Origin: Nipponacmea schrenckii
Lineage: Eukaryota > Mollusca > Gastropoda > Lottiidae
Assembly (NCBI GenBank): GCA_030562195.1
Contig: CM060201.1
Coordinates: 36,624,067 to 36,688,066, forward strand
DNA length: 64,000 bases
Direction of reading: 5' to 3'
In this document: piece after piece, positions 10,660 through 25,400 of the stretch
Position numbering within the stretch: the stretch's first letter is position 1
Layout: the number at the start of each line of letters is the position of its first letter
Notes under the pieces: generated by a model
Database searches by the model: none
Told to the model about the DNA's origin: nothing
Seen by the model: the letters and a program-made list of their open reading frames with translations, nothing else
Position numbers and translations under genes: made by a program

Positions 10660-13600
10660 CTGAAATAAAATTGAAACGGATTCGAGACCCATACTATATT
10701 CTCGAGAGGAGGGGGGGGGGGGGTGGCTCTTGCACACAACCTCACAAACACCAGAATTTCTACAGAAATCCGGGAAACCAAAATACGTGTTCACTTCAAA
10801 CTGCAGTGGCTCATTGTCTCATTTCCTCATTCGTATTTTGCAACTGTTAGTGTATTTATATCGGAAACTTGTGGCAGCTGTTAAAGAACAATAACGTTGC
10901 AAATCTACTTTAATCTAAATAAATATCAGTTAATACATTAAAATTATATCTTGAATATTAAATCGTTATTGTATCCAGGTCTCCAGTAGAATGCAACTCT
11001 TCTAGATCATAGTCCAGATGATACACCATCACATATACCCTTTACTATGTCCCTTAAAACATCGCCTAAGACATCAAACGTGTCCGCAAGATGTACTTGG
11101 TCTAGGGATGAGGCGATACTATTCAGTTCCTGTTGATCAGCGTTACCACCAACACCAATCGAGTACATATCAATCCCTGCGTTTTTGGCATCAGTAGCTC
11201 GATCAATAGTGAGTTGTTTTTCTCCCGATACACCGTCGGTTATAACTATAGTCTTCTGTGGAACACCAGGTCTCCCGGATCTTGAGGACATGGCAGTGGT
11301 CTCTTCGATCCCAAGGTCAGTCCGGGTGACACTTCCTGGAAAGGGCAGTGCCATGATGTCTGCAGACCGTTGTGTGGCGTCACCTGATAGCGGTAAGACA
11401 TCGTAGACTTTGTCGCTATACACAACCAAACCTAGGTTCACCACACTCGGCGAAACGTTTAAATCTGGTAATAGATCAGCCAAAGTTTGCTTCATCAGAG
11501 CAAACCTTTCTGCATTAACTGATCCAGACCCGTCTACTACTAAGTATAAATCCAGTGGCTCCGTACAATCTGAAATTAGATTAGGCTAAGAAAAAGGGCA
11601 ATCGTTCTCCCCCTACCTATAACCCTACCTACCTAACCCTTATTCTAATCACAGACATACGTAAACCTAAACCTATTTATGAGTAGGTTTCCTTCTTGAA
11701 CATCAATACAATTCTCTCATGTATGGAGTCTTATATAGTTTTTAAAGGAGGTTCTATAAACGATGAGTATAGACGTATAAGCTCCGTATCATCAAGGGTT
11801 GTAAAATACTGATATTAATGGTCCATAGGGCATAACTCTATTTTAGATATGTTATGTAATCTCTAATAAAGAAGGTTAAAATGATGATGTTTATTTGATT
11901 CCTATATTAAAGTTGTCATTCCTATTAATGATCTTATCTCTGATGTAAACCCTGAGAACTCACAACACAACAAGGGTGCTACAGAATTTATCAGACAAAC
12001 CAACAAAAAGATTATATTATGATCTTACCTGGAGGCGGTGTAGTGGGTAAAGGATCTAAATATAAAAAAATTATAAAAATATATATGATAATGTTTCGAC
12101 ACCTACTATATACAGGGTAATATATAAAGAGGACGGAGCAAGGGAGGAATTGCTCCATTCTACTTATTCTTCAAACTAAACTTGAATACAATATATATTT
12201 ATAGAATAGAAACACAGTATTCTGATTGGATAACAAAACTAAATTTGAAATCAATTTTAGTGAATGACCAATTAGATGACTGAAGCACTTAGTTAAGTTG
12301 TCAAGAATAAATTCCTAGGATATGAACAGATTGGTCTAACAGAAATGAATTCCATACTTGTAAATCTAACTTACCACACAAGTTGACTTCCGGTATGCCA
12401 ATATCTAACGAGTTCAACACTGTATCGAAGTTAGTTGCTCTTTCAACATAGCCAGTTCCAGAAGCAATGTCTGATAACTCACTGTCAAGAACATCCCCTC
12501 CGACACCAACCGCATACACCGTAGTACCGTCTGCTTTGGCCGCCATAGAGGCATTTAAAGTGAGTTCCAGATTATCGGAGTAGCCATCAGTAATGACTAT
12601 CATAACCTTTTCTTCACCAGCTCGTCCGGTATTTAACAGTGCCCGACCGGAATTAATACCAATATCAGTTCTGGTACCTGCTTCAGGATACGGTAGTGCC
12701 ATTATAGCTGCTTCAATTGCTGTCTTGTCGGAAGATAGAGGTATTTTACCAGTTGATGATACTGAGGAACTATATACCACTAAACCCAGATTGATATCGT
12801 TGTCAGTGACTGGTAAACTCAGAACATAATCTGCTAGGTTTCGTTTTAGTTTCTCGAAGTTAGCAGCACCGATTGAAGCCGAGCCGTCGACTACAAGTAC
12901 TACATCCCTTGGGTTACATGCTGTAAATTAAACATTAGAAATTAGATAAAAGTGACCAGCAGTGACCAACAGTGACCAACAGTGACCAACAGTGACCAGC
13001 AGTGACCAGCAGTGACCAACAGTGACCAGCAGTGACCAGCAGTGACCAGCAGTGACCAACAGTGTTTATATGAAACACGATAGATAGAGAGATCATTCTT
13101 AACTTCTATAATATATAAATTCACAAAATGTGTGATAAAGAAAAGGGGGTAGGGATAAGTCGCCCCATCCCACCCACAGACCGCTCTACTATAAAAAAAC
13201 TCATTGAGACTGTCGGGGCTGCCAAGAAATAGCTGTAAGTCGATCTGCCACTAATAGCTTGAAAATTTTAAAATTGGCCAATAAGAGCTCTATTCATCAG
13301 TAAATATACCTGTTGCCATAAATAACATACAAAATATATCCATAAAACTAAGAAATTATCCATAAAGATGTATTTGATTATTGAAAAACGCTTTATAAAT
13401 TGATTAAGCGTTTTTAAAAAATGGCGTAGTTACGAATTTTACAGAGATTCTGTTACTTTATGGCACCAGGTAAGTTCACTAATGAATATATTCTTGAGAA
13501 ATAATTTTTTTTAAGACGCAGTATGACTTTAACAGAATAAATAGATGTAACATAATAGCCTAGTTTAGAACTGTATCTGATATACAGACTGGTTATTTAC

Positions 13601-16600
13601 CTGCGGGTGTTGTTGATGGTGCTGGAGTGGTATCTGCAATAAAGGTCAAGTCAATTAGGGCTATATAGACAATGATTGATTTCAAAATCACCACACACAA
13701 CAATCATACGAAGTATACAACGTATAGCTCTTACATGATAACAAGTTTCGTCTACTAGTTATATATCAATGTAAGACCAATACGTTGTTTCGTATGAGTA
13801 AGATTTGAAATATTTCAACTGATAGAATTAAGGGTAAATGAAGTAAGTAGATAGTAGTAAAACGGGTCAACCTTTTAAACAAACTAATATATCATCATAG
13901 ATCCTTGGTCAAACATCTTACTATTGGAACCTATCTCGGTCTAATCAGAAGACTAGCGAGGGCCGACATGTATTGTCGATTTTACATTTGCTTCGCTATT
14001 GAACTGCGTAGGGTTTGGCCCTGGGGTTCCAGGGATAGGTTCAACATTTATACACCTTATATTATCTAAAGGTTTTAGAACACCAGACTTTCTCACACTG
14101 ACCGCTATTAAAACCCACGACCACGTAAGTAAGTTATGAAGGCATTGAACTATTGTGGTTCATCCAGACGCTTCATTTAAAGAAACCCCAACTAAACTGA
14201 CCAACAATGATAAATTTGTTATGAAAAGAACTTACAAGGTGTTGGTGGTGCTCCAGAATTACAAGTATCATCTAGGATCTGGTTGTAGTTACTCAGCAGT
14301 TCATTGATATCAGTTAATTCATAAACATCACTGGGTGTATTACTAGCAATAGCGTCTAATTCCGCTTTATTATACAATATACCCGACGGTGACTCCACAC
14401 CCATAGAGTACACTGATATAGGAGGTCCTACTAAGGTCTTCAGAGCATTAGCTTCAGCTGCAGGTATTGCACCTCCTCGGGATCGACCAGCTGTTAACAA
14501 AATGGCCACTCTGTGTGAATCTCTGGGCAGCTGATTTCCACTGAATACGTCTACAGCGCCATTTAAACCATTAGCAAGATTCTGGCCATTTCCAAGTTGT
14601 ACAGAATTCTTGTTGATTTCATCCATGATATATGATCGTTCTCCAGAAAGGGGAATTTGAACAGTTTGTGCTGCCTCGCTGTTTGTAAAGACCACACCGA
14701 CCCTGGTGCCAATGTTAGCTATGTTCTGTTGTCGTACAAAGGATCTTATCGAGTCCAGGAAATTATCATATATATCTCCAGCTTTGGTACCATCGGATGC
14801 ATCGACAATAAAAACAACATCTACAGGACAGGATGGCTCTGGAATGTCATAATTAAGTAAATATTTCAAGCTATGTAGACTCTCTAGAATGTATGTATAC
14901 TTGTTTTGTTAGTGACAGTATTTATATATTTATATATCTAGAAATACGAAGTTAAAATACCAAGCACATACTATTGGAGTTATAGTAGACCTGTAAGATT
15001 TCCTTTAGTGGCACTTAGTAATTGGTGGAAATAGTTAATGTAACTTCACCTGTAGGAGCTTACCCTGTTTCGTGATTTAGATATGTAATGTTATATAACT
15101 TGCTTATGGTTTCATTTTGTGGTCTGAATAAACTGAGACACACTGAGTGAGCTTGTTCTCTAGAACTTCGTGCTGGTGTAGGTCCAATATCATTCTAACA
15201 GCTATGTTGCTGTTCTGATTAAAACTGAGATTTTTATGACTTGTCAACTATAAAATCATAACACGTAGTTTTGTGTTTTAAAAGATTACCAAATGCGTAT
15301 GTATCTTTTGCTGATTTTGACTGATGTCCGAATTGGTTTGTCATTTATTATGAATAATTAGATTTAAATATCAGATCCATAAACTTCAAGATTAAAAGCA
15401 GAAATAAAAACTTACCACAAACAATATTACTCGGTCTGATAAGAGGTATATTGATTGACTCAAAATTAGGTGCATTTTGTACATTTCGTGGATTTGAGGC
15501 AATACCATAGAGTTCGGTGTTATCAACTCCCCTACCTACACCAATAGCGTAAATATTGGTACCAGCAGATTTAGCTTTATCTGCTGCCTTCTGAGTCGCT
15601 GCTGGTAGATCTGAATAGCCGTCTGTAATAACAACCATTGTGTCTGTAGCACCAGGTCGGCCTGATTGTAGTAGGTTGTTTCCAGCATCAATCCCAAGAT
15701 TGGTCATGGTACCGCCTTCTGGATATGGTAGGTCTTTAATGGCTTGTTCCAAAGCTGCAGGGTCATCAGACAACGGTATGATTTCACTGGGTACACCGCT
15801 TGAGCTGTATACGACCACACCCACATTATCCTGGTCCGGACTAATGGTTAACTGTTTAGTGAAATTGACTAGATTGGATTTCAGTGTGTCGTAAGAATTG
15901 CTACCGATTGAAGCGGAACCGTCTACTACTAACACTATATCTCGTGGATTACAACCTGCAATATAATTCAGAAAATGGAAAGGTTTTGTTTTCAGTACTA
16001 CTCTAACATTTAATATTTAACATCCTATTCAAGAAAGAAACAAATATTTTTATCTCAAGTTATAAGTACCTTAACACTGCTATTACCTATATATACCTAT
16101 ATATATACTTGTATACCTATTATTCATTGCTTGATAAAGACCAGAGAACGCTGGTTGAAATATCACTCAAATAAAGTTAGTAATTGTATTCCATATTGCT
16201 TGATAAAGACCAGAGAACGCTGGTTGAAACGTGGCTCAAATAAAGTAGTAATTGTATCCATATCTGCTTGATAAAGACCAGAGAACGCTGGTTGAAATAT
16301 CTCTTAAATAAAGTTAGTAATTGTAATCCATATAGCTTGATAAAGACCAGAGAACGCTGGTTGAAATATCGCTTAAATAAAGTTAGTAATTGTATTCCAT
16401 ATAGCTTGATAAAGACCAGAGAACGCTGGTTGAAATATCGCTTAAATAAAGTTAGTAATTGTATTCCATATTGCTTGATAAAGACCAGAGAACGCTGGTT
16501 GAAACGTGGCTCAAATAAAGTAAGTAATTGTATTCCATATAGCTTGATAAAGACCAGAGAACGCTGGTTGAAATATCGCTTAAATAAAGTTAGTAATTGT

Positions 16601-19600
16601 ATTCCATATAGCTTGATAAAGACCAGAGAACGCTGGTTGAAATATCGCTTAAATGAAGTTAGTAATTGTAATTTTGTTCTCGAGTAATTATTCAGTAATT
16701 GTAATCTATAAGAATGAGTTTGTTTTATCTAATACCTTTACTAAATAACAATTAAAGATTATTTCAAATTGACACTAACTCGTTCTTATACATTAAAATT
16801 ACGAACTTCATTTGAGCGCTGTTAGTAATTGTAAGCTATAAGAATTAGTTTATTTCATCCAACACCTTTACTAAATAACAATTAAAGATTCTATACGTAC
16901 CCTGTTGATCTGGAACAACTTTACATTCTCTCTCCACAATAGAATTAATATTCTGGAGTAGGGTGGAGGTATCGGGTAGCTTGACGACTTTCTCTAGATT
17001 ATCTGTTATAGTAGTCAACTCTTCCGTATTATAGTTAGCACCATTTAAAGAGTCGACACCAATAGCGTGTACAGACATAGGTTCACCACCTTCTAAACCT
17101 CTAAGAGCTTCTGACTGGTATTCTGGTAGAACTCCACCTTTAGATCGGCCAGCAGTCAGGACTATTGTGGTTCTGGGAACGTCACGATTCAACGCGTCAT
17201 TATTGAACACGTCTAAAGCCCCGTTTAATCCAGTACTAAGGAGTAAACCGCCGCCTAGTTGCTGAGAATTATTAGCTAGTTGGGCATTGAGGAAATCTTT
17301 GTTGCCTGACAGCGGGATCTCGATTGTCTGGTCGATATTTGTAAAGACAACGCCAACTCGTTTACCAGTGTTAGATATATCTTGTTGATTTACAAAGTCT
17401 TTTATTGTTTGAACGAAATCCTCGTACAGATCTCCACCCTTCGTGATGTCAGAAGCGTCAACTACGAACACAATATCCGAGGAACATTCTGGAAGTAAAT
17501 GAAATATGATGAAATCCCTTTTCGATTGTGCTTGTTTGTAACTGTATGCATATATAATGTGGTCACGATAATACGGGCATAACGTATTTTGGTCAGAGTA
17601 ATACATCGTATTACGGTCACAGTAGTACGGGCACATATTGATCACGATCATACGGGCATAACTTATTTTAGTCATAGTAATACGAACACATAGTATTTTG
17701 GTCATAGTAATACATCGTATTATGGTCACAGTAATACGGGCACGTGGTATGTTGACGGTAAAACCGACAAAGAGTATTTTGGCATGGACCCAAATTACAC
17801 TGATCAAAGAAATTTCTGCTTTTCTGAGTCCGATTCAATACTAAATCGACTTTATCTTGTGCTTCTATTCGCTGTAGTATTATTGAAGACTGAAAAATTA
17901 TAAAAGTGTTAGTGTGAGAGATTACGGTACTCTTATTCTTATTACCTGGACCCGGAGAGGTTGACGGAGGCATGGTAGTGGTGGTCGGTGGATTTGTACC
18001 TGGAGCTTCCGTTCTCGGTGCCCTTGTAGTCGTTGATGTAGTTGGAGGTTGCGTTGTTGTCGTAGGTGCCATAGTTGTTGAAGGTGCCATGGTTGTCGTA
18101 GGTACCATGGTTGTCGTTGTTGTAGGTGCCAAGGTTGTCGTTGTTGTAGGTGCCATGGTTGTCGTTGTCGTAGGTGCCATGGTTGTTGTAGGTGCCATGG
18201 TAGTTGTTGGAGTTGTAGTAGTGGTAGGCCTGGCAGTAGTTGGTGGTGGCTGAGTTGTTGGTGGTACCGTAGTCGGAGGGGCTGATGTAGACAATGTTGT
18301 TGGCATGGTTGATGGCGGATCTGGCGTTACTAGGAAAAACAAAGTATGGATATATTTTAGTAAGCAATTAATCTACATAAATAAGTGTACTCTACAGACA
18401 TCTATGGTTCCCGTCCACTTTAACTGAGTGTATGATGACGTTACTTTTGTAAGAAAGCAAGTATCCGAGAGAGAGACCGATCTGTGGAGGTTTGCCATAA
18501 ATTCATAGATTCTTAGAGCCTCTAGGATCTTGGGTGATCATATGTATAAGATAAAAGAACCCTTGGCTTTTTTTAACTATGATGGTTCGGTCATTCATGA
18601 ATGAATAAGTGTGAACACAATATGTTAAGCGCCAAAGATATATTGTTGATTGTAAAAGAAGCCTCTGTATTAAAGAACCTGGTCAACTTTTAATAGGAAA
18701 TAAAATTTGGAAGAATCACCGTCTTTATATTAGAATATGAATATCCTTATAAGGAATTTCATTTTGAATTAAACCCTTCAAGACACCGTCTGATACTTAC
18801 TACAGATTGTAGCTCTACCCAGTTGAAGGAACGAAGGAATGATAAGATTAAAGTCTGCGATAAGTTTCACGTTTTCTGGAGCAGAAGCAATATCTACCAG
18901 TTCAGACTCGACTACACCATTTCCTACTCCCAGAGCATAAACATCAACACCGTTAGCCTTGGTTTTATCACTAGCGATCTTAGTCAGGGCTGGGTTATCA
19001 GAATACCCATCAGTAATCACTACCATAACTTTCTTCACGCCAACTCTTCCGGTATTCCGGAGCATCTCACGACCTTGATCCACACCGAGATCGGTCCGAG
19101 TTCCACCTTCAGGATAAGGTAGAGAAGATATGTCAGTTCTCAATGAATTCAGGTCGCCAGTAATCCCGATAATTCCCTGAGGGTCGACTGACGAACTGAA
19201 GGTCGTCACACCGACGTTGATTCCGTTCACACTGACTGGTAGATCCGTGACGAAATCTCTCAGGTTGTTTTTCAGATTCTCGAAGGCGTTTACACCAATC
19301 GACATCGACCCATCAACTACCAGGACTATATCGTACGGGTCGCAATCTGAAAGAAATTTATATTATAAAAAAGTAAAAATGTCGAACGTGACTATCACGG
19401 CGGACTTGTTAAGTTGTTTTTCTCTTTTCTTTATCTTAGGGACTGTTTCGTGTATGTTACAGCATAGCGAAATTCCGTGTATGTCGGAACACTGTGAATG
19501 CAGAGTTTTCCTGAGTTTGTAATATTTGATATTTAGCTTTCGAATGTCAAATGCCGTTAAATGACAAATGTTCCGGGAAGCTTTAATCTCAGGTTTGATA

Positions 19601-22440
19601 TTGCTAATTTCATTGAACAATTTCTCTAGATTGTCGAAATGAAATAAATTAAAATGAATTGAGTTTAACGTCCTACTTTTCTGCACCTTATAGGCTAATG
19701 CAATAAGAGAAATTTTGCCAAGACAGCGGCATTAACCTACTATTTTTCCAATTTCCAACTGTCTAGGGATCTTTAACGTGCACAGCCTGTAGCAAATAGG
19801 GCCTTGGTCTTTTGTCCCATTCGAACGACTAGACGCTTTTTTTCCATGTCAGTACCGACTTGCATCACTGATAAGGAGTCAATCAGCAACTGATTTCAAT
19901 GTCAACCCATGTTCATCCATGACTGAATAGACAATCAAACCAATAAATTAATAACTTACAATTGGGCGTCTCCATCACTTTACAGTTGTCTGAAGCAATA
20001 GAAGAGAATGTTTGAAGAAGGTTCGTGGTATCAGGACTCTTGACGATCTGACCGGGATTAGAAGCAATAGCCTGAAGTTCCATATCGTTATAAAAAGGAC
20101 CATTGATTGAGTCTACAGCTATGGAGTAGACTGATACAGGACTACCGCTTAGAGTTCTCAGTGAACTAGCCTCGGCAGTTGGTACTGCTCCTCCTCGAGA
20201 TCGACCAACCGTCAGCAATACGGCGACTCTAGGAGCATTTCGTTTAAAGTTGTCTGTCTCAAATACGTTTATGGCACCATTGATTCCATTGGCTAATAAC
20301 AGTCCTCCTCCGAGCTGCTGTTGATTATTGTTGAGCTGAGTTGTCAAGGCAACTGGATCTCCGGACAGTGGTACCTGGACCGACTGGACATCATTGGTAA
20401 ATACCACACCAACTCGTAAGTCTTTGTCGGAGATTTTCTGTTGAGACACGAAGGCTTTGATAATATCTAGAAACTGTGTGTATAGGTTACCTCCCTTTGT
20501 TACGTCTGAAGCATCGATGATGAAGACAATATCAGCGGCACAACCTAGAGAAATAAAAATAAACAAAGCTACAAGAACGAGGATTTAACCAATTATGAAT
20601 TTTGGTTCAATTTAGAGTTTGTCATTTTTTAATGATCACAACGCTGACGTCTAAAATTCTGAAGAGTAAACAGCGCACTTATAATTGTAAAATGAGTGAA
20701 CTTTGAGTGTAAAATGAGTGAACATGAGTGTAAAATGAGTGAACATGAGTGTAAATGAGTGAACAGTGAACAAGTCCGGGGGGTTGAAATTTGTTCAATT
20801 TTACGATAAAATAAATATTTAATATACATAATATTTGTCTTTTTATAAGAACAAAAATACACTGATCCATAGAATTCCGACTACAGCACATATACTTATT
20901 GTTTACATCAATGAAAGAGTATAGAAGTGAAGAAAAGTAATATAGTATAGTAAATAACGAACCTGGAGCTGCAGTTATAGCTGGCTGAGTTGGAGGCAGA
21001 GTTGTAACAGCATCAGTTGCTCGCGGTGGGACAGTTACTAAAATATAATACTCAACATTATAACTAACCAGATTCGGGATTAAAACTTTTAAAAATGTAT
21101 CATTAATATTATTCATGATTTGAAGACTAGTAGAGATCTGTAACTGACTTGAAGGTGTTGAAAACTGGAGGCTTTGTCCGGCCAGGATAGTAGAATGTAT
21201 ATTATATAAACAAACTCCAGTTCAAGGGAGACAACTATTAAATGAAACGACTCATTCAAAAAGATAAAGCAAGAAAATGTTGTGCTTTATTGAGCGATAC
21301 TTAATTGGTCATGTCTCCGACAAAATAGACCAAGCCATCTTTTTGAAAGCTCCCTAGAACAACTACTTACCACAAAAATAAGAACTTAGGTTCACTATGT
21401 TCCAGTCAGTCTACCAGCTGGTCTTTGTCCAAACGACTTCGAATTCGATGCATATTCGTTCCTAATCTCAGTTGGATAGAGTGGAATTATGGGACATTCC
21501 GTCAGAAAACTCATTAGATTACACTGAAGACGAACAATATCAGAAGAAAGAGACTGATAATAAACCTACTCACCACAGATAGATCGACCCAGTTGAAGAA
21601 AAGATGGGATTATGAGGTTAAAATCGGCTAAAGTTTTGACTTTATCAGAACCGGAAGCAATATCTTGTAATTCCTGATCAATAACACCATTTCCAACACC
21701 TAGAGCATACACGTCAACTCCATAAGATTTGGTTTTTTCAGCTGCGATCTTCGTCAATGCCATATTATCAGAGTATCCATCTGTGATGACCACCATAACT
21801 TGGTTAGTTCCAGGACGGCCTCTCTGTTCTAACATCAGTCTACCTTTAAATTTCAAATCAATATTTATTCTACCATAAAAAAATACACAAGTACGGACGA
21901 TTCCAATCGCAAAACGTAACTTAAAATCCAAAGTAAAAGATTGACTGAAATGATCTTTTTTTATGAGGATTATAAGTAAGAAATTAGAAAGTATTTCATA
22001 ATGAAGCGTAATCTGAAAGATAAAAACCGTCCTTCAGTCTCTTTTGTGTCCATTTTGTCGGGAAATGTTATTTAAGTGTTCATATAACCTGTCCCTGTCC
22101 TGAACAGAATTTTAATTGTATTGATAATTTTTTCATCGTCTTTGAAATATGATTATAAATAAACACTGTTTCCTTTAGCTGGAACTAGTATAATAGTGAC
22201 ATAAATATAGCAGCGTACAATGTGACATTTGGTCAGCTACCCGTTGTTGACACGTCACTGTCATAATGAGACACTATTTGTGTCGTGGTCACTGACTTTG
22301 TTTGCGTATCTGTCAAAAGTAAAAGTCACTATTATAGATGGCGCATGTTACCTTGTCAGGCAAGCTATTTCTATATTTTTATGAAACGTTGCAAACATTT
22401 TGGACATGTTTTCAGCCTAACTTCCATCCATGTCTTTAAA

Positions 22441-22477
<37 letters not shown>

Positions 22478-25400
22478 TAATTATTATTATTATTATTATT
22501 ATCATTACCTTCGTCGATACCAAGATCAGTACGAGTTCCCCCTTCTGGATACGGTAAGTTTGATATGTCTGTTGACAGAGAACCCAAGTCTCCAGTTAGG
22601 TTGATGTTATCAGCTGGGTTGACTCGAGAACTAAATGTTACAACACCAACATTGATTCCGCCCTCGCTTACTGGCAGGTCAGTGGCAAATTGGACCAGGT
22701 TTCTCTTCAGAGAGTCGAAGGCTGTCATTCCAATAGACATGGATCCATCTATCACCAGAACTATATCAGTTGGTCTGCAAACTGAAAAGGATTAATAAAA
22801 TACTATAATACTCGTATATAGCTGTCGGGGGTTTGCTTACAATTACTAACCTACTGAAGGTGATTGCTAAATCGCCTTGTCAGTGATTCTGGTCAGGGGG
22901 ACGTCAAGAAAGCGGTGCACGTTTCCCTCTACAGCTGGAAATCGCAAACAGAGTAGGCTTATGCTGCTGTCCTGGCAAAACTCCCCCTCCCTCATTGCAT
23001 ACTGCATGGCGTTGTCCGTCTTCATTAGCCCATAAGGTGCAAAAGAGTAGGACGTAAAACTCCATTTCATTTCATTTTTTATTTGCTATGTAAAAGATCG
23101 TGATGTATTGCGCAGAAATTAAGTTTTCATAAACCGAATAATATTGAACGTGTATGGTTTTTCAAATTTATGTTTTTCTTGTTAACATTTTTATATACTC
23201 TATAATCTTTCAATGGTATATTAGAAGCACAAGTGTAGATAAATAAAAACAATTGTTATGGATAGAGACTTCTATAATATTTATTACTTTCAAGTAATAA
23301 ATATTATAGAAGTGTCTATCCATAACAATTGTTTTTATTTATTTTTATATACGTTCTGGAGAATTCTCGCATCGGTTAACACCATTATAATTTTAGCCAG
23401 AGTTGAGTGGGTCTCGTAATACCACTAAAACCTAACATTTTTATGACCTAGACATCAAATACCCTCTAATGTTAACAGATTTTAACTCAGTAACTGCATA
23501 TATAAACAGGACTCACGAAATGAAAAGATAGATACATGTATAGAATAAATTGTCGATATTAACATCAAAAACAGGAACAAACTTTTTACAATAGTATTAA
23601 TGTTAAAACAATTCTATGAATAAGATCAACGTAGAAAAGATACTTACAGTTAAGTTCGGGTATAGCACGACATTCAGAGTTAGCTATCTTGTTAAAATTG
23701 GGTAAAACTGCATTGGTATCCGGTAAGGTGATGACTTGATCAGAAGTGGATGCAATAGATGCCAGCTCATTAGTATTGTAGAAGACGCCGTTCAGTGAAG
23801 TTACACCAATAGAATACACAGTAATTGATACTGGCCCAGTCATGGATTTCAGCTGGGTAACTTCAGCAGTTGGTATAGCTCCTCCTCGAGATCGACCTGA
23901 CGTTAGCAGAATGACAACTCGAGGGGCTGCCCTTTGTTGTTGGTTGTTGTTGAAGAGATCGATTGCTCCATTGATACCATTAGCTAGTAGCAGTCCCCCA
24001 CCCAGAGGATTGGGGTTGTTGTTGAGTTGTCGGATAACGTCATTACGATCTCCTGATAAAGGTATTTTAACGGTTTGTACATCATTGGTAAAGACCATTC
24101 CCACCCTGAAAGCATCGTTATTAATGTTGTTTTGTATCAGGAAGTCTTTTAGAGATTGTATAAAGTTGGTATAGACGTTGCCTCCCTTTGTATTATCGGA
24201 TGAATCCACCACGAACACAACGTCAGCGCCACAAACTGAAAAATAAACAACATTTTAATAAATATAACAACTTAGAAACAACAAGGATCCTGTCTACATT
24301 TTTTCAATCTCTTTAATTTCAACATGATTAATTTTGAACGCAGTGTTTCGTAAAAACTTACGTGCACTTGGTGTCGTACTTGGAGGTAGAGTTGTCGCCC
24401 TTTGTGTAGTTGGTGGTTGAGTAGTGGTAACTGGGGGCAGGGTTGTAGGGGGTGCTGGTGTGATTTGAACTAAAAACAATTTATATTGAGATGTTATGAA
24501 AGATAAGTCTGCTATATAAACATACTTTAGTGATTATTATGTACATTGTATGCATTTATTCATTTGAAATGAATATATTACTATATAAAATGATAATGAC
24601 AATGTAAATTTTTGAAACGTTGTATACAATAAAACTCAAGAGTAGTATACCATATAAACTGATGATGATAATGTAAAGTAGTAGTATACTTTATAATATG
24701 ACGATAACAATGTAAATTATTGTAACGTTGTGTTCGTTATTTAATGTTACTTACCATATGTTTTACATTCCTGCACAGCGATATTACTGACAGCGGCGAG
24801 CAGGTTGGTGGTATCGGGTAGTGTCTGAACATTGGTCCCACTTGTAGCTATCATACCTAACTCAAATTGATTATACTGAGGTCCTATGGGGGTCGATACA
24901 CCAATAGAATGTACGGACATAGTTCTACCTGCTGTAGTGTATTTTAAATTATTGGCCTGGAAGAAAGGAATGGCTCCTCCCTTGGAAGAACCTGCTGTTA
25001 GGACAATAGATACACGTGGAACGTTTCGAGGTAGATTATCACTGTTAAAAACATTGATAGCAGAAGTTATTCCGGTCCCTAGTAATAAATCCCCTCCCAA
25101 AGGATTCAAATTTCTATTAATTTGGTTGTAAATTTCAAAAGGGTTTCCACTGATTGGAACTTCCACCGTTTTCACGTCATTAGTGAAGACAATACCAACA
25201 CGAAGGCTGGTGTCAGAGATAGGCTGTTGGATGACGAAGTTCCTTAGCATGGTCAAGAAATTGTTATAGATGTTGCCGCTTTGAGTAGAATCCGAGGCGT
25301 CTACGATGAAAACAATATCAGCGCCACAACCTAGAATAATATCAATTGGTTAAAAAAAACAATTTAAATAGCTTATAACTAAGCACTTAGTACCATATAT

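Noticed and set aside
16268..16687. 139-codon plus-strand frame
   Set aside because: Eight 69-bp intronic repeats; antisense to gene 2 and without splice context.
17972..18253. Val/Gly-rich plus-strand frame
   Set aside because: Antisense shadow of the Thr/Pro linker exon of gene 2.
22285..22557. 90-codon frame with a Tyr run
   Set aside because: Translation of an (ATT)n microsatellite within the A2 intron.
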